Positions 1 to 8,503 are shown, numbered from the stretch's first letter. The stretch is DNA of 64,000 nucleotides from Novosphingobium sp. 18050 (GCF_902706195.1 NZ_CACSJO010000022.1:1-64000), one strand, 5' to 3'. The notes: a model not told the origin generated them from the sequence alone. Made by a program: numbers and translations.

Positions 1-121
1 GGGGAGGGGCGGTCGACGTCGGAGCCTTGGGCACCACGGCGCAGCCCGCGAGCACGGCCATCGCGGCTGCGGCGAGGAGATTGCGCCGATTGATCCGCCG
101 ATCTTGGCCTTTGTCGAACAT
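1..121 (-). CDS. Lipoprotein, N-terminal 40 residues only (possible PBP activator LppC/LpoA)
   Basis: An ATG at 121-119 on the minus strand opens a frame that runs off the window edge. The 40 visible residues form a bacterial lipoprotein signal: a basic start (DRRINRRN), a hydrophobic stretch (LLAAAAMAVLAG) and a lipobox ending at a Cys near residue 27, followed by a Pro/Thr/Ser-rich linker. It is divergent from rsmI with only 28 bp between starts. The lipoprotein lying next to rsmI-yraN in many proteobacteria is the penicillin-binding-protein activator LppC/LpoA; that identity is inferred from context alone, because no catalytic or fold-specific sequence lies inside the window. Confidence 0.6.
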   Translation of the reverse strand, partial: MFDKGQDRRINRRNLLAAAAMAVLAGCAVVPKAPTSTAPP

Positions 122-149
122 TGCTTGCCGCTCCCTTGGTCTATGGGCC

Positions 150-989
150 ATGAGTCTGGTGATGGAAAACACTCTTTCGCCGGGCCTTTACATAGTCGCA
201 ACCCCCATTGGCAATCTGGGGGACATTACCCTGCGTGCCGTTGAAACCCTGAAAGGGGTGGCCGCAGTCGCCTGCGAGGACACCCGGATCACCGGAAAGC
301 TGCTGCATCATCTGGGGATAAAGCAACGGCTTATCCGGTACGACGATCACGCAGGCGAACATGACCGCGAACGCCTGCTGGCGCTGATGGAGGCGGAACC
401 CGTGGCGCTGGTCAGCGATGCAGGCACACCGTTAATCTCCGATCCGGGCTACCGTCTGGTCCGAACAGCGCGTGAACGGGGCATCGCCGTCACCAGCCTG
501 CCGGGGCCGAATGCCGCGGTGGTGGCGATGACGCTTTCGGGTCTTCCCAACGATCGGTTCCTGTTCGCGGGCTTCCTGCCCAACAAGGCCAAGGCGCGCG
601 AGGACACGCTGGCCAGCCTCGCGGCCGTGCCTGCGACGCTGGTGTTCTACGAGACCGCACCGCGCCTCGATGCCTCGCTGACGGCCATCGCCGCAGTGCT
701 GCCGGGGCGCGAGGTGGCCGTGGCGCGTGAGCTTACCAAGAAGTTCGAGGAATGCCGCACCGGCACTCCGGCACAGATCGCCGCGCATTACGAAGCGCAC
801 CCGCCCAAGGGAGAGATCGTCCTGCTCATCGCTCCGCCGGGAGACGAGCCCATGGGCGAAATCGACGTCGACGCGCTGCTGCTGGCGGCTCTGGCCGAGG
901 CCAAGGCCTCGCAGGCTGCCGCATCGGTGGCGAAGGCGACCGGACTGGATCGCAAGACGCTCTATGCGCGGGCCATGGAACTCAAGTGA
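150..989 (+). CDS. rsmI: 16S rRNA (cytidine(1402)-2'-O)-methyltransferase RsmI
   Basis: Transfers a methyl group from SAM to the 2'-O of C1402 in the ribosomal decoding centre. The 279-residue product opens with the family signature GLYIVATPIGNLGD, then CEDTR, LVSDAGTPLISDPG and LPGPNAAV of the tetrapyrrole-methylase fold, and ends with a helical tail (VAKATGLDRKTLYARAMELK) typical of RsmI. The frame stays open upstream to position 27, but homology begins at about 174, so ATG 150 is chosen; ATG 162 is also possible. No clear Shine-Dalgarno is visible. The stop overlaps the yraN start (TGATG), implying translational coupling. Confidence 0.95.
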   Translation: MSLVMENTLSPGLYIVATPIGNLGDITLRAVETLKGVAAVACEDTRITGKLLHHLGIKQRLIRYDDHAGEHDRERLLALMEAEPVALVSDAGTPLISDPGYRLVRTARERGIAVTSLPGPNAAVVAMTLSGLPNDRFLFAGFLPNKAKAREDTLASLAAVPATLVFYETAPRLDASLTAIAAVLPGREVAVARELTKKFEECRTGTPAQIAAHYEAHPPKGEIVLLIAPPGDEPMGEIDVDALLLAALAEAKASQAAASVAKATGLDRKTLYARAMELK

Positions 990-1345
990 TGAACCGCGCC
1001 CGGGCCGAGCGCGATGGACGGCGCGGGGAGACTCTGGCTGCGCTCTATCTGTGGCTTACCGGCTGGCGGGTTCTGGCGAGGCGGGTGAAGACCCGGCGCG
1101 GTGAAGTGGACCTCGTTGTGCGGCGCGGGCGCATGCTATGCTTCGTCGAGGTGAAATGGCGGCGTACGGCAAAGGAACTCGACATCGCGATCGATGAGCG
1201 GCGGCTGAGGCGGGTGGCTGACGGCGCCGCGCTGCTGACCGCGCGCTATCAGCGGCCGGGCGACGACGTGCGCATCGACGTGATCCTCATCGCGCCGGGC
1301 CAATGGCCGCGCCGGATCGTCAATGCATGGCAGCCTATGACGTAG
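989..1345 (+). CDS. YraN/UPF0102 family endonuclease-like protein
   Basis: A 118-residue UPF0102 protein. The restriction-endonuclease-like core is visible: an N-terminal RAERDGRRGETLAALYL helix, then RRGEVDLVVRRG with its acidic residues and FVEVKWRR, matching the family's E-x-D-x(n)-E-V-K metal-binding pattern. The molecular role is not firmly established; some relatives are thought to act on DNA. The ATG at 989 shares one base with the rsmI stop, so the two genes are probably co-translated. The rsmI-yraN-gshB order is widespread in alphaproteobacteria, which supports the call. Confidence 0.9.
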   Translation: MNRARAERDGRRGETLAALYLWLTGWRVLARRVKTRRGEVDLVVRRGRMLCFVEVKWRRTAKELDIAIDERRLRRVADGAALLTARYQRPGDDVRIDVILIAPGQWPRRIVNAWQPMT

Positions 1346-1458
1346 GCAGCGATAGTTTAGCAAAGCTCGACGCTTGAAACTCGCAATTCCGGTCGCACCT
1401 TTGGGCCGTTGCGGCTAAGCCGCGCCCGATAACCCTTTCGCAAAGGCCGATACCCGCC

Positions 1459-2430
1459 ATGAGCTTACGCGTAGCCGTCCAGATGGACCCGCTCGAAACC
1501 GTCAAGATCGGGGGCGACAGCTCGTTCGCGCTCATGCTCAGCGCGCAGGCGCGGGGCCATACGCTTTTCCATTACGATGTGCGCACTCTGGCCTATGACG
1601 CGTCGCACGGTGCCGCCGGACGGCTTACTTGCTGGGGCGCGCCGGTTACCGTGCAGCGGGTGGAAGGCGCCCACTTTACGCGCGGCGAGTACCGCCTGAT
1701 CGACCTTGGCGAAGACATCGACGTGGTGCTGATGCGCCAGGACCCGCCGTTCGATCTCGGCTACATCACCGCCACCCACCTGCTCGAGCGCCTTGCCGGG
1801 CGTACGCTGGTGGTCAACGATCCGGCCGCCGTGCGCAATGCGCCTGAGAAGGTCTTCGTGCTGGACTACGCGCGGTTCATGCCGCCAACCTTCGTTGCCC
1901 GCCGGATCGAGGACGTTAAGGCGTTCAACCTGCGCCACCCGGGCGATATCGTCATCAAACCGCTCCACGGCAATGGCGGCAAGGCCGTGTTCCGCGTGCC
2001 TGCCGACGGTTCCAACCTCGGCGCGCTCATCGAGATGTTCGAGAACGCGTGGGTCGAACCGTTCATGGTCCAGCCCTTCCTTCCCGACGTGTCGGAAGGC
2101 GACAAGCGCATCGTATTGGTCGACGGCGTTTTCGCGGGCGCCATCAACCGCAAGCCGGGCGAGGGCGAGTTCCGCTCCAACCTCGCGGTGGGTGGTTCGG
2201 CCGAAGCCAGCCAACTCACTTCGGCTGAAGAGGAAATCTGCGCAGCGCTTGGCCCGGAACTGAAGGCGCGCGGGCTGGTTTTTGTCGGGATCGACGTGAT
2301 TGGCGGAAAATGGCTGACGGAAATCAATGTGACTTCGCCCACCGGCATTGTGGCGATAGACCGCTTCAATGGCACCGACACCGGGGCCATGATCTGGGAC
2401 GCCATCGAGGTACGCCACGCAGCCATGTGA
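1459..2430 (+). CDS. gshB: Glutathione synthetase
   Basis: ATP-dependent ligase joining gamma-glutamylcysteine to glycine, the last step of glutathione synthesis. The 323-residue length is normal for bacterial GshB. Visible features are the N-terminal substrate domain (MDPLETVKIGGDSSFALML), the ATP-grasp core (IVIKPLHGNGGKAVFRV, FMVQPFLPDVSEGDKRIVLVDG) and the metal-binding end (EINVTSPTGI). The ATG at 1459 follows a 113-bp gap after yraN in which I see no other gene. A DedA-family gene follows after 3 bp, so the two are probably co-transcribed. Confidence 0.96.
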   Translation: MSLRVAVQMDPLETVKIGGDSSFALMLSAQARGHTLFHYDVRTLAYDASHGAAGRLTCWGAPVTVQRVEGAHFTRGEYRLIDLGEDIDVVLMRQDPPFDLGYITATHLLERLAGRTLVVNDPAAVRNAPEKVFVLDYARFMPPTFVARRIEDVKAFNLRHPGDIVIKPLHGNGGKAVFRVPADGSNLGALIEMFENAWVEPFMVQPFLPDVSEGDKRIVLVDGVFAGAINRKPGEGEFRSNLAVGGSAEASQLTSAEEEICAALGPELKARGLVFVGIDVIGGKWLTEINVTSPTGIVAIDRFNGTDTGAMIWDAIEVRHAAM

Positions 2431-2433
2431 TCG

Positions 2434-3045
2434 GTGCGGTTCGTGGCTGAGTGGATCTACGAAATCGTCCGGCAGGGCGGCTACCTCGGCATCATGTTCC
2501 TGATGGCGATGGAGAACATCATCCCGCCGATCCCGTCCGAGGTCATCATGGGCCTTGGCGGGATCGCAGTGGCGCGCGGCGACATGCACTTCTGGCCGCT
2601 GCTGTTCTGGGGAACTATGGGCGCGGCCATGGGAAACTACGTCCTGTTCCTCATCGCCGACCGGCTGGGTTACGAGCGCCTCCGCCCGTTTATCGATCGC
2701 TGGGGCCGCTGGCTGACGCTGGAATGGCACGATGTCGAAGTGGCAGGTGAATTCCTGCGGCGACATGGGCACTGGGTGGTCTTCGTTCTGCGCTTCATGC
2801 CGATGTTCCGCACGATGATTTCGGTTCCGGCGGGTCTGGCCCACATGGGGCATATCCGGTTCCTGCTGTTCACCGCTGCGGGAGCGGCGATCTGGAACAC
2901 CTTGCTGATCCTGGGCGGCCGCTGGTTGGGACATGCGCTTTCCGACGCCGAGCAATGGCTGGGCTGGGCGACCGTGGCGGTCGGTGTGGCGACCGTGATT
3001 GGCTATGTCTGGCGGGTGGCAACATGGAAGCCGCGCGAGGGCTAA
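2434..3045 (+). CDS. DedA family (SNARE-associated/VTT domain) inner-membrane protein
   Basis: A 203-residue multi-pass membrane protein of the DedA superfamily, whose members act in envelope homeostasis and, in studied cases, flip phospholipids or undecaprenyl phosphate. Family marks are the N-terminal re-entrant part (ENIIPPIPSEVIMGLGG), the glycine-rich GAAMGNYVLFLIADRLG and the conserved arginine segment FVLRFMPMFRTMISVPAG. Hydrophobic segments lie near residues 12-32, 45-70, 115-140 and 150-195. The start is GTG 2434 (GTG 2443 is an alternative), directly after the gshB stop. It ends 23 bp from the convergent xerC. The specific substrate cannot be told from sequence. Confidence 0.88.
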   Translation: MRFVAEWIYEIVRQGGYLGIMFLMAMENIIPPIPSEVIMGLGGIAVARGDMHFWPLLFWGTMGAAMGNYVLFLIADRLGYERLRPFIDRWGRWLTLEWHDVEVAGEFLRRHGHWVVFVLRFMPMFRTMISVPAGLAHMGHIRFLLFTAAGAAIWNTLLILGGRWLGHALSDAEQWLGWATVAVGVATVIGYVWRVATWKPREG

Positions 3046-3068
3046 TTTCGCCCTATCGTGCGGCAGCT

Positions 3069-3968
3069 TCAGCCTTGTTCTCTCGGATGCGCGTTGCGAT
3101 AGACGTCCAGTAAAGTCGCCGCATCCACCCGCGTATATATCTGTGTCGAGCTGAGGGACACATGCCCCAGTAGTTCCTGAAGCGACCGCAGGTCCGCACC
3201 TGCGCCCAACAAGTGCGTCGCAAAGCTGTGGCGCAATGCATGAGGCGTTGCGCTGGCGGGCAAGCCCAGCGCAACGCGCGCCCGCGCCACCGTTTTCTGC
3301 ACCATGCCCTGTGAGAGCGGCCCGCCCTTGGCCCCCCGGAACAGGGCCTTGTCCCTCTCTACCGGCCAGGGGCACTTGGCCAGATAGTCCGCCACTCCCG
3401 AGCGCACGATCGGCAGCAGCGGCACCATGCGCTGCTTGTCGCCTTTGCCCGTGACAACCAGCGTTTCCCCCAGAGGAAGAACCGCGCCGGTGAGCGACAG
3501 GGCTTCGGCGATGCGTAGCCCCGCGCCGTAGAGCAACAGGAGAACCGCCCGGTCGCGCGCGCCGATCCATGGCTCGGAGGCGTCTTCCTCGACGGTAGCG
3601 GCAAGGTTCACCGCCTCGTCCGGCGTGATAGGGCGCGGCAGGCCCTTCTTCACGCGAGGCCCCTTGAGGCGCGGGGGCGCAGCCTGCGCCATACCGGCCT
3701 TGTCGCGGGCGAAGGAGAGGAAGGCCTTGAGCGCCGAGAGTTCGCGCGCGGCGGAAACATTGCCGATGCCGTCCTGTCGTCGCGCCGCGAGATGGCCGCG
3801 CAGTGCCGGCGCTTCGATCTTTGCCAGCGAGCCCCAATCGCTTGTGCCCAGAGCATCGAGCAGGCGCGAAGCCGTTGCCAGATAGGCGCGCACGGTATGC
3901 GGACTTCGGCGGCGACCTTGCGCCAGATATGCGCCCCAGGCCTCCATAAGGTCGGCCTTATGAGCCAT
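3069..3968 (-). CDS. xerC: Site-specific tyrosine recombinase XerC
   Basis: Resolves chromosome dimers at dif together with XerD and FtsK. The 299-residue protein has an N-terminal SAM-like core-binding domain (about 5-90) and a catalytic domain carrying Arg152 (GAGLRIAEAL), the GKGDK lysine near 175-178, His243-x-x-Arg246 (HALRHSFATHLL), His269 (LLGHVSLSSTQ) and the nucleophile Tyr278 (IYTR). The ATG at 3968 shares one base with the hemW stop; the frame is open further upstream but that part is hemW in another frame. The housekeeping setting and the lack of an att-like site argue for XerC, not a phage integrase. Confidence 0.92.
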   Translation of the reverse strand: MAHKADLMEAWGAYLAQGRRRSPHTVRAYLATASRLLDALGTSDWGSLAKIEAPALRGHLAARRQDGIGNVSAARELSALKAFLSFARDKAGMAQAAPPRLKGPRVKKGLPRPITPDEAVNLAATVEEDASEPWIGARDRAVLLLLYGAGLRIAEALSLTGAVLPLGETLVVTGKGDKQRMVPLLPIVRSGVADYLAKCPWPVERDKALFRGAKGGPLSQGMVQKTVARARVALGLPASATPHALRHSFATHLLGAGADLRSLQELLGHVSLSSTQIYTRVDAATLLDVYRNAHPREQG

Positions 3969-5119
3969 CAGCTTTCGACCAGCGCCGAGGGCACCAGTTC
4001 GCCGAGCAGCCCGTCGAGCAGGCACATGCCCGCCTCGGTTACGCCGATCCACGAACCTTCGCGCCGGATCAGGCCTTGGCTTTCATAGAAGGCCGCCTTG
4101 GGCTGATCGCACAACTGCACCCGAGCAAGGCCGAAGCGCGCCGCCATCACATCGAGGTCCACGCCTTCGCGCAGGCGCAGGCCCATCAGCATGGCCTCGC
4201 TCGCCTGTTCGGAGAGGCCAAGCTTCCGCTCCTCGACGACGCCGTGGCGCTTGGCATCGATGCCCGCCAGCCAGTTCTCAGGCTTGCGGTGGCGCACCGT
4301 GGCCACGCCGCCGCGCCGGCCGTGGGCGCCGGGACCGATGCCGCAATAGTCCTGATAGCGCCAGTACGTCAGGTTATGACGGCTTTCCTCGCCCGGCCGG
4401 GCGTGGTTGCTGATTTCGTAGGCGGGGAGACCTGCCGCAGCGGTCATCTCGCGGGTGAGGGCGAACATGTCGGCGCAGGCGTCTTCGTCCAGCGGTGTGA
4501 AGTCGCCCTTGCGCACCATCGTCTCGAAGCGCGTGCCCGGCTCGATGGTCAGCTGGTAGAGCGACAGGTGCCCAGTGCCGTAGGACAGCGCCTGCGACAG
4601 CTCTGCGCGCCACCCGTCGAGCGACTGGCCGGGGCGGGCATAGATGAGATCGAAGCTGACGCGGTCGAAATGCGTTTGCGCCACATCCAGCGCGGCAAGA
4701 CCTTCACCGGCATCGTGCAGGCGGCCTAGGAACCGCAGCGTCTCGTTGTCGAGCGCCTGGATGCCCAGTGACACGCGGTTGACGCCGACACTGGCCAGCG
4801 CGGCATAGTTCGCCGCCTCGACCGAAGAGGGGTTGCCCTCCAGCGTGATCTCGATGCCGGGCGCGAAGCCCCAGAGCTTTTCCGCCTCCTCCAGCAACCG
4901 GGCCACGAGGGCAGGGGGCATCAACGAGGGCGTACCCCCGCCGAAGAAGATCGAATCGAGCGGTTCGCCGCCTGCCAGCGCGTGTTCATGGCGCATGTCG
5001 GCGAGCAGGCCGTCCTGCCAGGCGGCATGGTCGACCCGGTCACGGACATGGCTGTTGAAGTCGCAGTACGGGCACTTTGCGAGGCAGAACGGCCAGTGGA
5101 TGTATAGAGCGCGGGCCAT
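3968..5119 (-). CDS. hemW: Radical SAM heme chaperone HemW
   Basis: A 383-residue HemN-like radical SAM protein that binds heme and is thought to deliver it to respiratory enzymes. The [4Fe-4S] motif CLAKCPYC (Cys12, Cys16, Cys19) is followed by FFGGGTPSLM, the SAM-binding LEGNPSSV and GIQALDNETLRFLGR. The long HemN-type N-terminal extension is absent, which favours HemW over coproporphyrinogen oxidase. The C-terminal part (about 290-383) carries the HemN_C domain with the LMGLRLREGVDL motif. It lies 9 bp downstream of rdgB and overlaps xerC, so it sits inside the rph-rdgB-hemW-xerC unit. Confidence 0.93.
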   Translation of the reverse strand: MARALYIHWPFCLAKCPYCDFNSHVRDRVDHAAWQDGLLADMRHEHALAGGEPLDSIFFGGGTPSLMPPALVARLLEEAEKLWGFAPGIEITLEGNPSSVEAANYAALASVGVNRVSLGIQALDNETLRFLGRLHDAGEGLAALDVAQTHFDRVSFDLIYARPGQSLDGWRAELSQALSYGTGHLSLYQLTIEPGTRFETMVRKGDFTPLDEDACADMFALTREMTAAAGLPAYEISNHARPGEESRHNLTYWRYQDYCGIGPGAHGRRGGVATVRHRKPENWLAGIDAKRHGVVEERKLGLSEQASEAMLMGLRLREGVDLDVMAARFGLARVQLCDQPKAAFYESQGLIRREGSWIGVTEAGMCLLDGLLGELVPSALVES

Positions 5120-5128
5120 CAGATCAGC

Positions 5129-5758
5129 TTACGCGCCGAACTGCTCCGCGACCAGCTTTGCGAACGCATCGGCGCGGTGGCTGATGCGCTGCTTTTCCGC
5201 GAGCGGCAGCTCGGCGAAAGACTGGTCGTGGCCTTCGGGAACGAATGCAGGGTCGTAGCCGAAGCCCATCGTCCCGCGCGGCGGCCAGCAGAAGGCGCCG
5301 TTGACGCGGCCTTCGTAAACGGCCTCATCACCCTCGGGCCAAGCGATGGCGAGAGTGCAGGAGAACCAGCATGACCGGTCGACATCTACGCCCTGCTGGG
5401 CGAGCAGGCCTTCGACCTTGCCCATTGCCACGTACCAGTCGCGGCCTGGATCGCCTTCGAACCACTGCCGCTCGGCCCAGTCGGCGGTGTAGACGCCGGG
5501 GCGTCCGCCCAGCGCCGTCACCGAAAGGCCGCTGTCGTCGGCAAGTGCCGGCAACTGCGCAGCCTTGGCGGCGGCGTGGGCCTTGAGCAGGGCGTTCTCG
5601 GCGAACGTGGTGCCGGTTTCCTCAGGCTCGGGCAGGCCAAGCTGCCCGGCGGAGAGGCATTCGATGCCGTAAGGGGCGAGCAGCGCGGAAATTTCGCGCA
5701 GCTTGCCTGCGTTGTGCGTGGCGATGACCAGGCGTTGTCCATCGAGCTTCCGGGTCAT
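5129..5758 (-). CDS. rdgB: XTP/dITP diphosphatase (non-canonical purine NTP pyrophosphatase)
   Basis: House-cleaning hydrolase that removes dITP, XTP and related nucleotides, releasing pyrophosphate. The 209-residue HAM1 protein shows the substrate-binding SATHNAGK-like start (VIATHNAGKLREI), TFAENALLKA, ADDSGLSV, GRPGVYTADWA, the GYDPAFVPEG loop and the terminal SHRADAF. ATG 5758 is preferred because GAGG lies 8 nt upstream and family similarity begins at once. An 11-bp hairpin (5782-5811) separates it from the upstream rph gene. Confidence 0.94.
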   Translation of the reverse strand: MTRKLDGQRLVIATHNAGKLREISALLAPYGIECLSAGQLGLPEPEETGTTFAENALLKAHAAAKAAQLPALADDSGLSVTALGGRPGVYTADWAERQWFEGDPGRDWYVAMGKVEGLLAQQGVDVDRSCWFSCTLAIAWPEGDEAVYEGRVNGAFCWPPRGTMGFGYDPAFVPEGHDQSFAELPLAEKQRISHRADAFAKLVAEQFGA

Positions 5759-5781
5759 CGAATATTCCTCACACATCAAGA

Positions 5782-5811
5782 GCATGGCCTCCACCCTGGC
5801 GGAGGCCATGC
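5782..5811. repeat. Intergenic hairpin between rph and rdgB
   Basis: A perfect 11-bp inverted repeat (GCATGGCCTCC at 5782-5792 and its complement at 5801-5811) with an 8-nt loop fills most of the 62-bp rph-rdgB gap. Neither strand has a U-tract after it, so it is more likely an RNA-stabilising or attenuating element than a strong terminator. Confidence 0.5.
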
Positions 5812-5820
5812 AGGATAGTC

Positions 5821-6537
5821 TTAGCGGCCGACAGCCTTGGCCTGCGCTGCGAAGATACCGTCGCAGCCGATGCGGGCAAGGCGCAGGAGGCGCAGCAGGC
5901 CTTCTTCGTCGTAGGTCGCGCCTTCGGCAGTGGCCTGGGCTTCGGCGATCTTGCCGCCTTCGATCAGAACGAAGTTGGCGTCGGCATCGGCAGCGCTGTC
6001 CTCGATGTAGTCGAGGTCGAGCACCGGGTTACCCTCGCAGATGCCGCAGGAAACGGCAGCGACGCGGGCCTGGATCGGGTCTTCCTTGATCTTGCCCTCG
6101 GCCATCAGCTTGTCGACGGCAAGGCGCAGGGCAACCCATGCGCCCGAGATCGAGGCGGTGCGGGTGCCGCCGTCGGCCTGGATCACGTCGCAGTCGAGCA
6201 CGATCTGGCGCTCGCCCAGCTTCTTCATGTCGACCACCGAACGCAGCGAGCGGCCGATCAGGCGCTGGATTTCCTGCGTGCGGCCCGACTGCTTGCCCTT
6301 CGCCGCTTCACGGCTGCCGCGCGTGTGCGTGGCGCGGGGCAGCATCGAGTATTCTGCCGTCACCCAGCCTTCGCCCTTGCCGCGGAGGAACGGCGGCACC
6401 TTCTCTTCGACCGAAGCGGTGACCAGCACGCGCGTATCGCCGAACGAAATCAGCACGGAGCCTTCGGCGTGCTTGGTGAAGCCGGTCTGGATATCGATGG
6501 CGCGCATTTCGTCTGCGGCACGGCCTGAAGGTCGCAT
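5821..6537 (-). CDS. rph: Ribonuclease PH
   Basis: Phosphorolytic 3'-5' exoribonuclease that trims tRNA 3' ends. The 238-residue protein begins [12 protein letters not shown], matching the family's RPDGR start, and shows [30 protein letters not shown], the RNA/phosphate-binding [31 protein letters not shown] and [21 protein letters not shown] 6537 has AAGGA upstream at good spacing; the frame stays open further upstream, but that extension has no family similarity. It is divergent from hrcA across 121 bp, an arrangement common in alphaproteobacteria. Confidence 0.96.
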   Translation of the reverse strand: MRPSGRAADEMRAIDIQTGFTKHAEGSVLISFGDTRVLVTASVEEKVPPFLRGKGEGWVTAEYSMLPRATHTRGSREAAKGKQSGRTQEIQRLIGRSLRSVVDMKKLGERQIVLDCDVIQADGGTRTASISGAWVALRLAVDKLMAEGKIKEDPIQARVAAVSCGICEGNPVLDLDYIEDSAADADANFVLIEGGKIAEAQATAEGATYDEEGLLRLLRLARIGCDGIFAAQAKAVGR

Positions 6538-6626
6538 GGAGTTATCCTTAGTGCTGAAACTACGCTCGGCCCCTAGTCGCATAAGCTGCGGGGCCGCAAG
6601 TCCTGTGGAACTCACCTCTCCCAACC

Positions 6627-6658
6627 GGGGGCATTGCCTAAGCGGGGGCATTGCCTAA
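6627..6658 (+). repeat. 17-bp tandem duplication abutting the hrcA start codon
   Basis: The 15-mer GGGGGCATTGCCTAA occurs at 6627-6641 and again at 6644-6658, giving a 17-bp period that ends directly before the hrcA ATG. No conventional Shine-Dalgarno sits at the usual distance from the ATG; the G-runs in the repeat are the only candidates. Confidence 0.85.
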
Positions 6659-7711
6659 ATGAAACATATGCCCACTCCGCCGATCACCGAACTGACCACC
6701 CGTGCCCGCGACATTTTCCGGCTCGTGGTGGAAGGCTATCTTGCCACCGGCACGCCGGTAGGTTCGAAGATGCTCGCCGGGCCGGGCGGTGTCAGCCTGT
6801 CGTCCGCCTCGATCCGTTCGGTGCTGGCAGACCTTGAAGGGCAGGGCCTGCTCGCCGCACCGCACACCAGCGCAGGGCGCCTGCCGACGGAGGCGGGGCT
6901 TCGCCTGTTCGTGGACGGCATCATGCAGGTGGCCGAACCCACGGTCGAGGAACGCCTGGCGATCGAGAGCCGTATCTCGACCCCCGGCCCGATCGAGGCA
7001 GCGCTGGAGGCGACCAGTGCGCTGCTCTCCAGTCTTACCTCGGGCGCGGGCGTGGTCATGGTGCCTCGGCGTGAGCCGCGCCTGACGCACCTGCAACTCG
7101 TACCGCTGGGGCCGGGTAGAGCGTTGGCCGTGCTGGTGGGCGAGGACGGCGGGGTGGAAAACCGCATCGTCGAATTGCCGATGGGCCTGCCGCCCGGCGC
7201 TCTGGAGGAAGCCTCCAACTACATTTCCGCGCATCTGATCGGGCGCACGCTGGCCGAAGCCGCATTGACCATGCGTGCCGACATATCCTCGGGCAAGTCG
7301 GCGCTCGATGCCGCGAGCCGCGATCTTGTCGAGCGCGGGCTTGCCGTGTGGAGCGAGGATGCCATGGCCCGCCCGGTGCTGATCGTGCGCGGGCAGGCGA
7401 ATCTTCTCGACGAGGCGGCGCTGACCGATCTCGAACGGGTACGCTCGCTGCTCGACGATCTGGAGAACAAGCAGTCGGTCGCCGACCTGCTCGACACCGC
7501 GCGCGAAGCGCAGGCGACACGGATATTCATCGGCTCGGAGAACCGGCTTTTCGCGCTTTCCGGGTCTTCGGTGATCGCATCACCCTACCGGGACCGCGAA
7601 GGAAAGGTGGTCGGCGTGGTGGGGGTTATCGGCCCCACGCGGTTGAATTATGCGCGCGTAGTGCCCATGGTGGATTTCACTGCCCAGAGCCTGGGCAAGC
7701 TCATCGGATAG
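6659..7711 (+). CDS. hrcA: Heat-inducible transcription repressor HrcA
   Basis: Winged-helix repressor that binds CIRCE elements, classically at groESL, and depends on GroEL for activity. The 350-residue length is typical. The N-terminal DNA-binding domain (ELTTRARDIFRLVVEGYLATGTPVGSK, then SSASIRSVLADLEGQGLL and HTSAGRLPTEAGLRLFVD) and the GAF-like C-terminal half ending GVVGVIGPTRLNYARVVPMVDF are both clear. ATG 6659 is immediately preceded by the 17-bp repeat. I find no CIRCE (TTAGCACTC-N9-GAGTGCTAA) in this window, so its target is presumably elsewhere. grpE follows after 18 bp. Confidence 0.95.
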   Translation: MKHMPTPPITELTTRARDIFRLVVEGYLATGTPVGSKMLAGPGGVSLSSASIRSVLADLEGQGLLAAPHTSAGRLPTEAGLRLFVDGIMQVAEPTVEERLAIESRISTPGPIEAALEATSALLSSLTSGAGVVMVPRREPRLTHLQLVPLGPGRALAVLVGEDGGVENRIVELPMGLPPGALEEASNYISAHLIGRTLAEAALTMRADISSGKSALDAASRDLVERGLAVWSEDAMARPVLIVRGQANLLDEAALTDLERVRSLLDDLENKQSVADLLDTAREAQATRIFIGSENRLFALSGSSVIASPYRDREGKVVGVVGVIGPTRLNYARVVPMVDFTAQSLGKLIG

Positions 7712-7729
7712 CTGGAACAGTAGAAGAAT

Positions 7730-8305
7730 ATGACCGACGACAAGAAGCAGTCGCCCGAAGACCAGACTGTAGACGCCGCCGTGGCCGAGGAACTGAAGGG
7801 GGTTCCCGAGGATATGCTGGATTCTAAGGGCGAGAACGAGGAACTCGTGCAGCTGCGCGAGGAACTCGCCGGTGCGAAGCAGGAAGTGCTTTACGCCCGC
7901 GCGGAGACGCAGAACGTGCGCCGCCGTCTTGAGAAGGACGTCGCCGATACCCGCGCCTATGCTGCCACCGGCTTTGCCCGCGACATCCTCTCGGTGTCCG
8001 ACAACCTGGCCCGCGCGCTGACGGCAATCCCCGCCGACATGCGCGAGGACGAGAAGCTCAAGGGCCTTGTCGCCGGGATCGAGGCCACTGGCCGTGAGAT
8101 CGACAAGGTCTTCACCAGCCACGGCATCACTCGCATCGCCGCCATGGGTATGCCGCTCGACCCCAACCAGCATCAGGCGATGATCGAGGTTCCCTCGGCC
8201 GATGCCGAGCCGGGAACCATCGTGCAGGAACTGCAGGCCGGTTACATGATCAAGGACCGCCTGCTGCGTCCGGCGATGGTCGCCGTGGCTAAGAAGCCCG
8301 ACTGA
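7730..8305 (+). CDS. grpE: Nucleotide exchange factor GrpE
   Basis: Releases ADP from DnaK. The 191-residue protein has an acidic, disordered N terminus (1-35), a long coiled-coil helix (about 38-95, ENEELVQLREELAGAKQEVLYARAETQNVRRRLEKD) and the C-terminal beta-wing domain with GITRIAAMGMPLDPNQHQAMIEV and the closing family motif GYMIKDRLLRPAMVAVAK. It is in an operon with hrcA, separate from dnaK 1.8 kb downstream, although the two proteins work together. Confidence 0.96.
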   Translation: MTDDKKQSPEDQTVDAAVAEELKGVPEDMLDSKGENEELVQLREELAGAKQEVLYARAETQNVRRRLEKDVADTRAYAATGFARDILSVSDNLARALTAIPADMREDEKLKGLVAGIEATGREIDKVFTSHGITRIAAMGMPLDPNQHQAMIEVPSADAEPGTIVQELQAGYMIKDRLLRPAMVAVAKKPD

Positions 8306-8439
8306 TAGCGACGCGCCTGGGCGAGTGGCTTCTACAAGCTCCGTCCGAGCGGATTTCATGCATTATGGCCCCGGCAGCGCTGCGTTTGCGTAGTGCTTGC
8401 CGGGGTTACGTTTGCCGGTCAGGCCTTGCGCCTACGCTT

Positions 8440-8461
8440 ATCCTGATCCTGTCGAAGGATG
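8440..8461. repeat. Dispersed REP-like element, copy A (degenerate)
   Basis: Read on the minus strand this is CATCCTTCGACAGGATCAGGAT, a variant of the TTCGACAAGCTC-core hairpin seen at 8912-8938 and 23894-24004. The 5-bp arms ATCCT/AGGAT lie at 8440-8444 and 8456-8460. It is in the 233-bp gap after grpE and could act in 3'-end formation. Confidence 0.55.
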
Positions 8462-8478
8462 TGTCGTTTTGTTGCGGC

Positions 8479-8503
8479 GGAACCTCTCGCGTTCCTCTCC
8501 GTT
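8479..8503 (+). promoter_or_regulatory. EcfG-type general-stress promoter
   Basis: GGAAC at 8479-8483 and CGTT at 8500-8503 are separated by 16 bp, matching the alphaproteobacterial EcfG (sigma-EcfG) consensus GGAAC-N16/17-CGTT. The predicted transcription start, near 8510, would give a leader of about 30 nt containing the GGAGA Shine-Dalgarno of the lipoprotein gene at 8539. The motif match is read from the sequence; use by EcfG is inferred. Confidence 0.65.

Noticed and set aside
1465-3837. 790-codon minus-strand frame across gshB, dedA and xerC
   Set aside because: It crosses three well-supported genes, two of them antisense, and has no domain of its own.
3069-3968. Tyrosine recombinase as the integrase of a mobile element
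   Set aside because: It is overlapped with hemW in a housekeeping operon, matches XerC in length, and no att repeats, tRNA or phage genes are near.
6538-6658. CIRCE element upstream of hrcA
   Set aside because: TTAGTGCTG occurs near 6547 but has no matching GAGTGCTAA half at the right distance.
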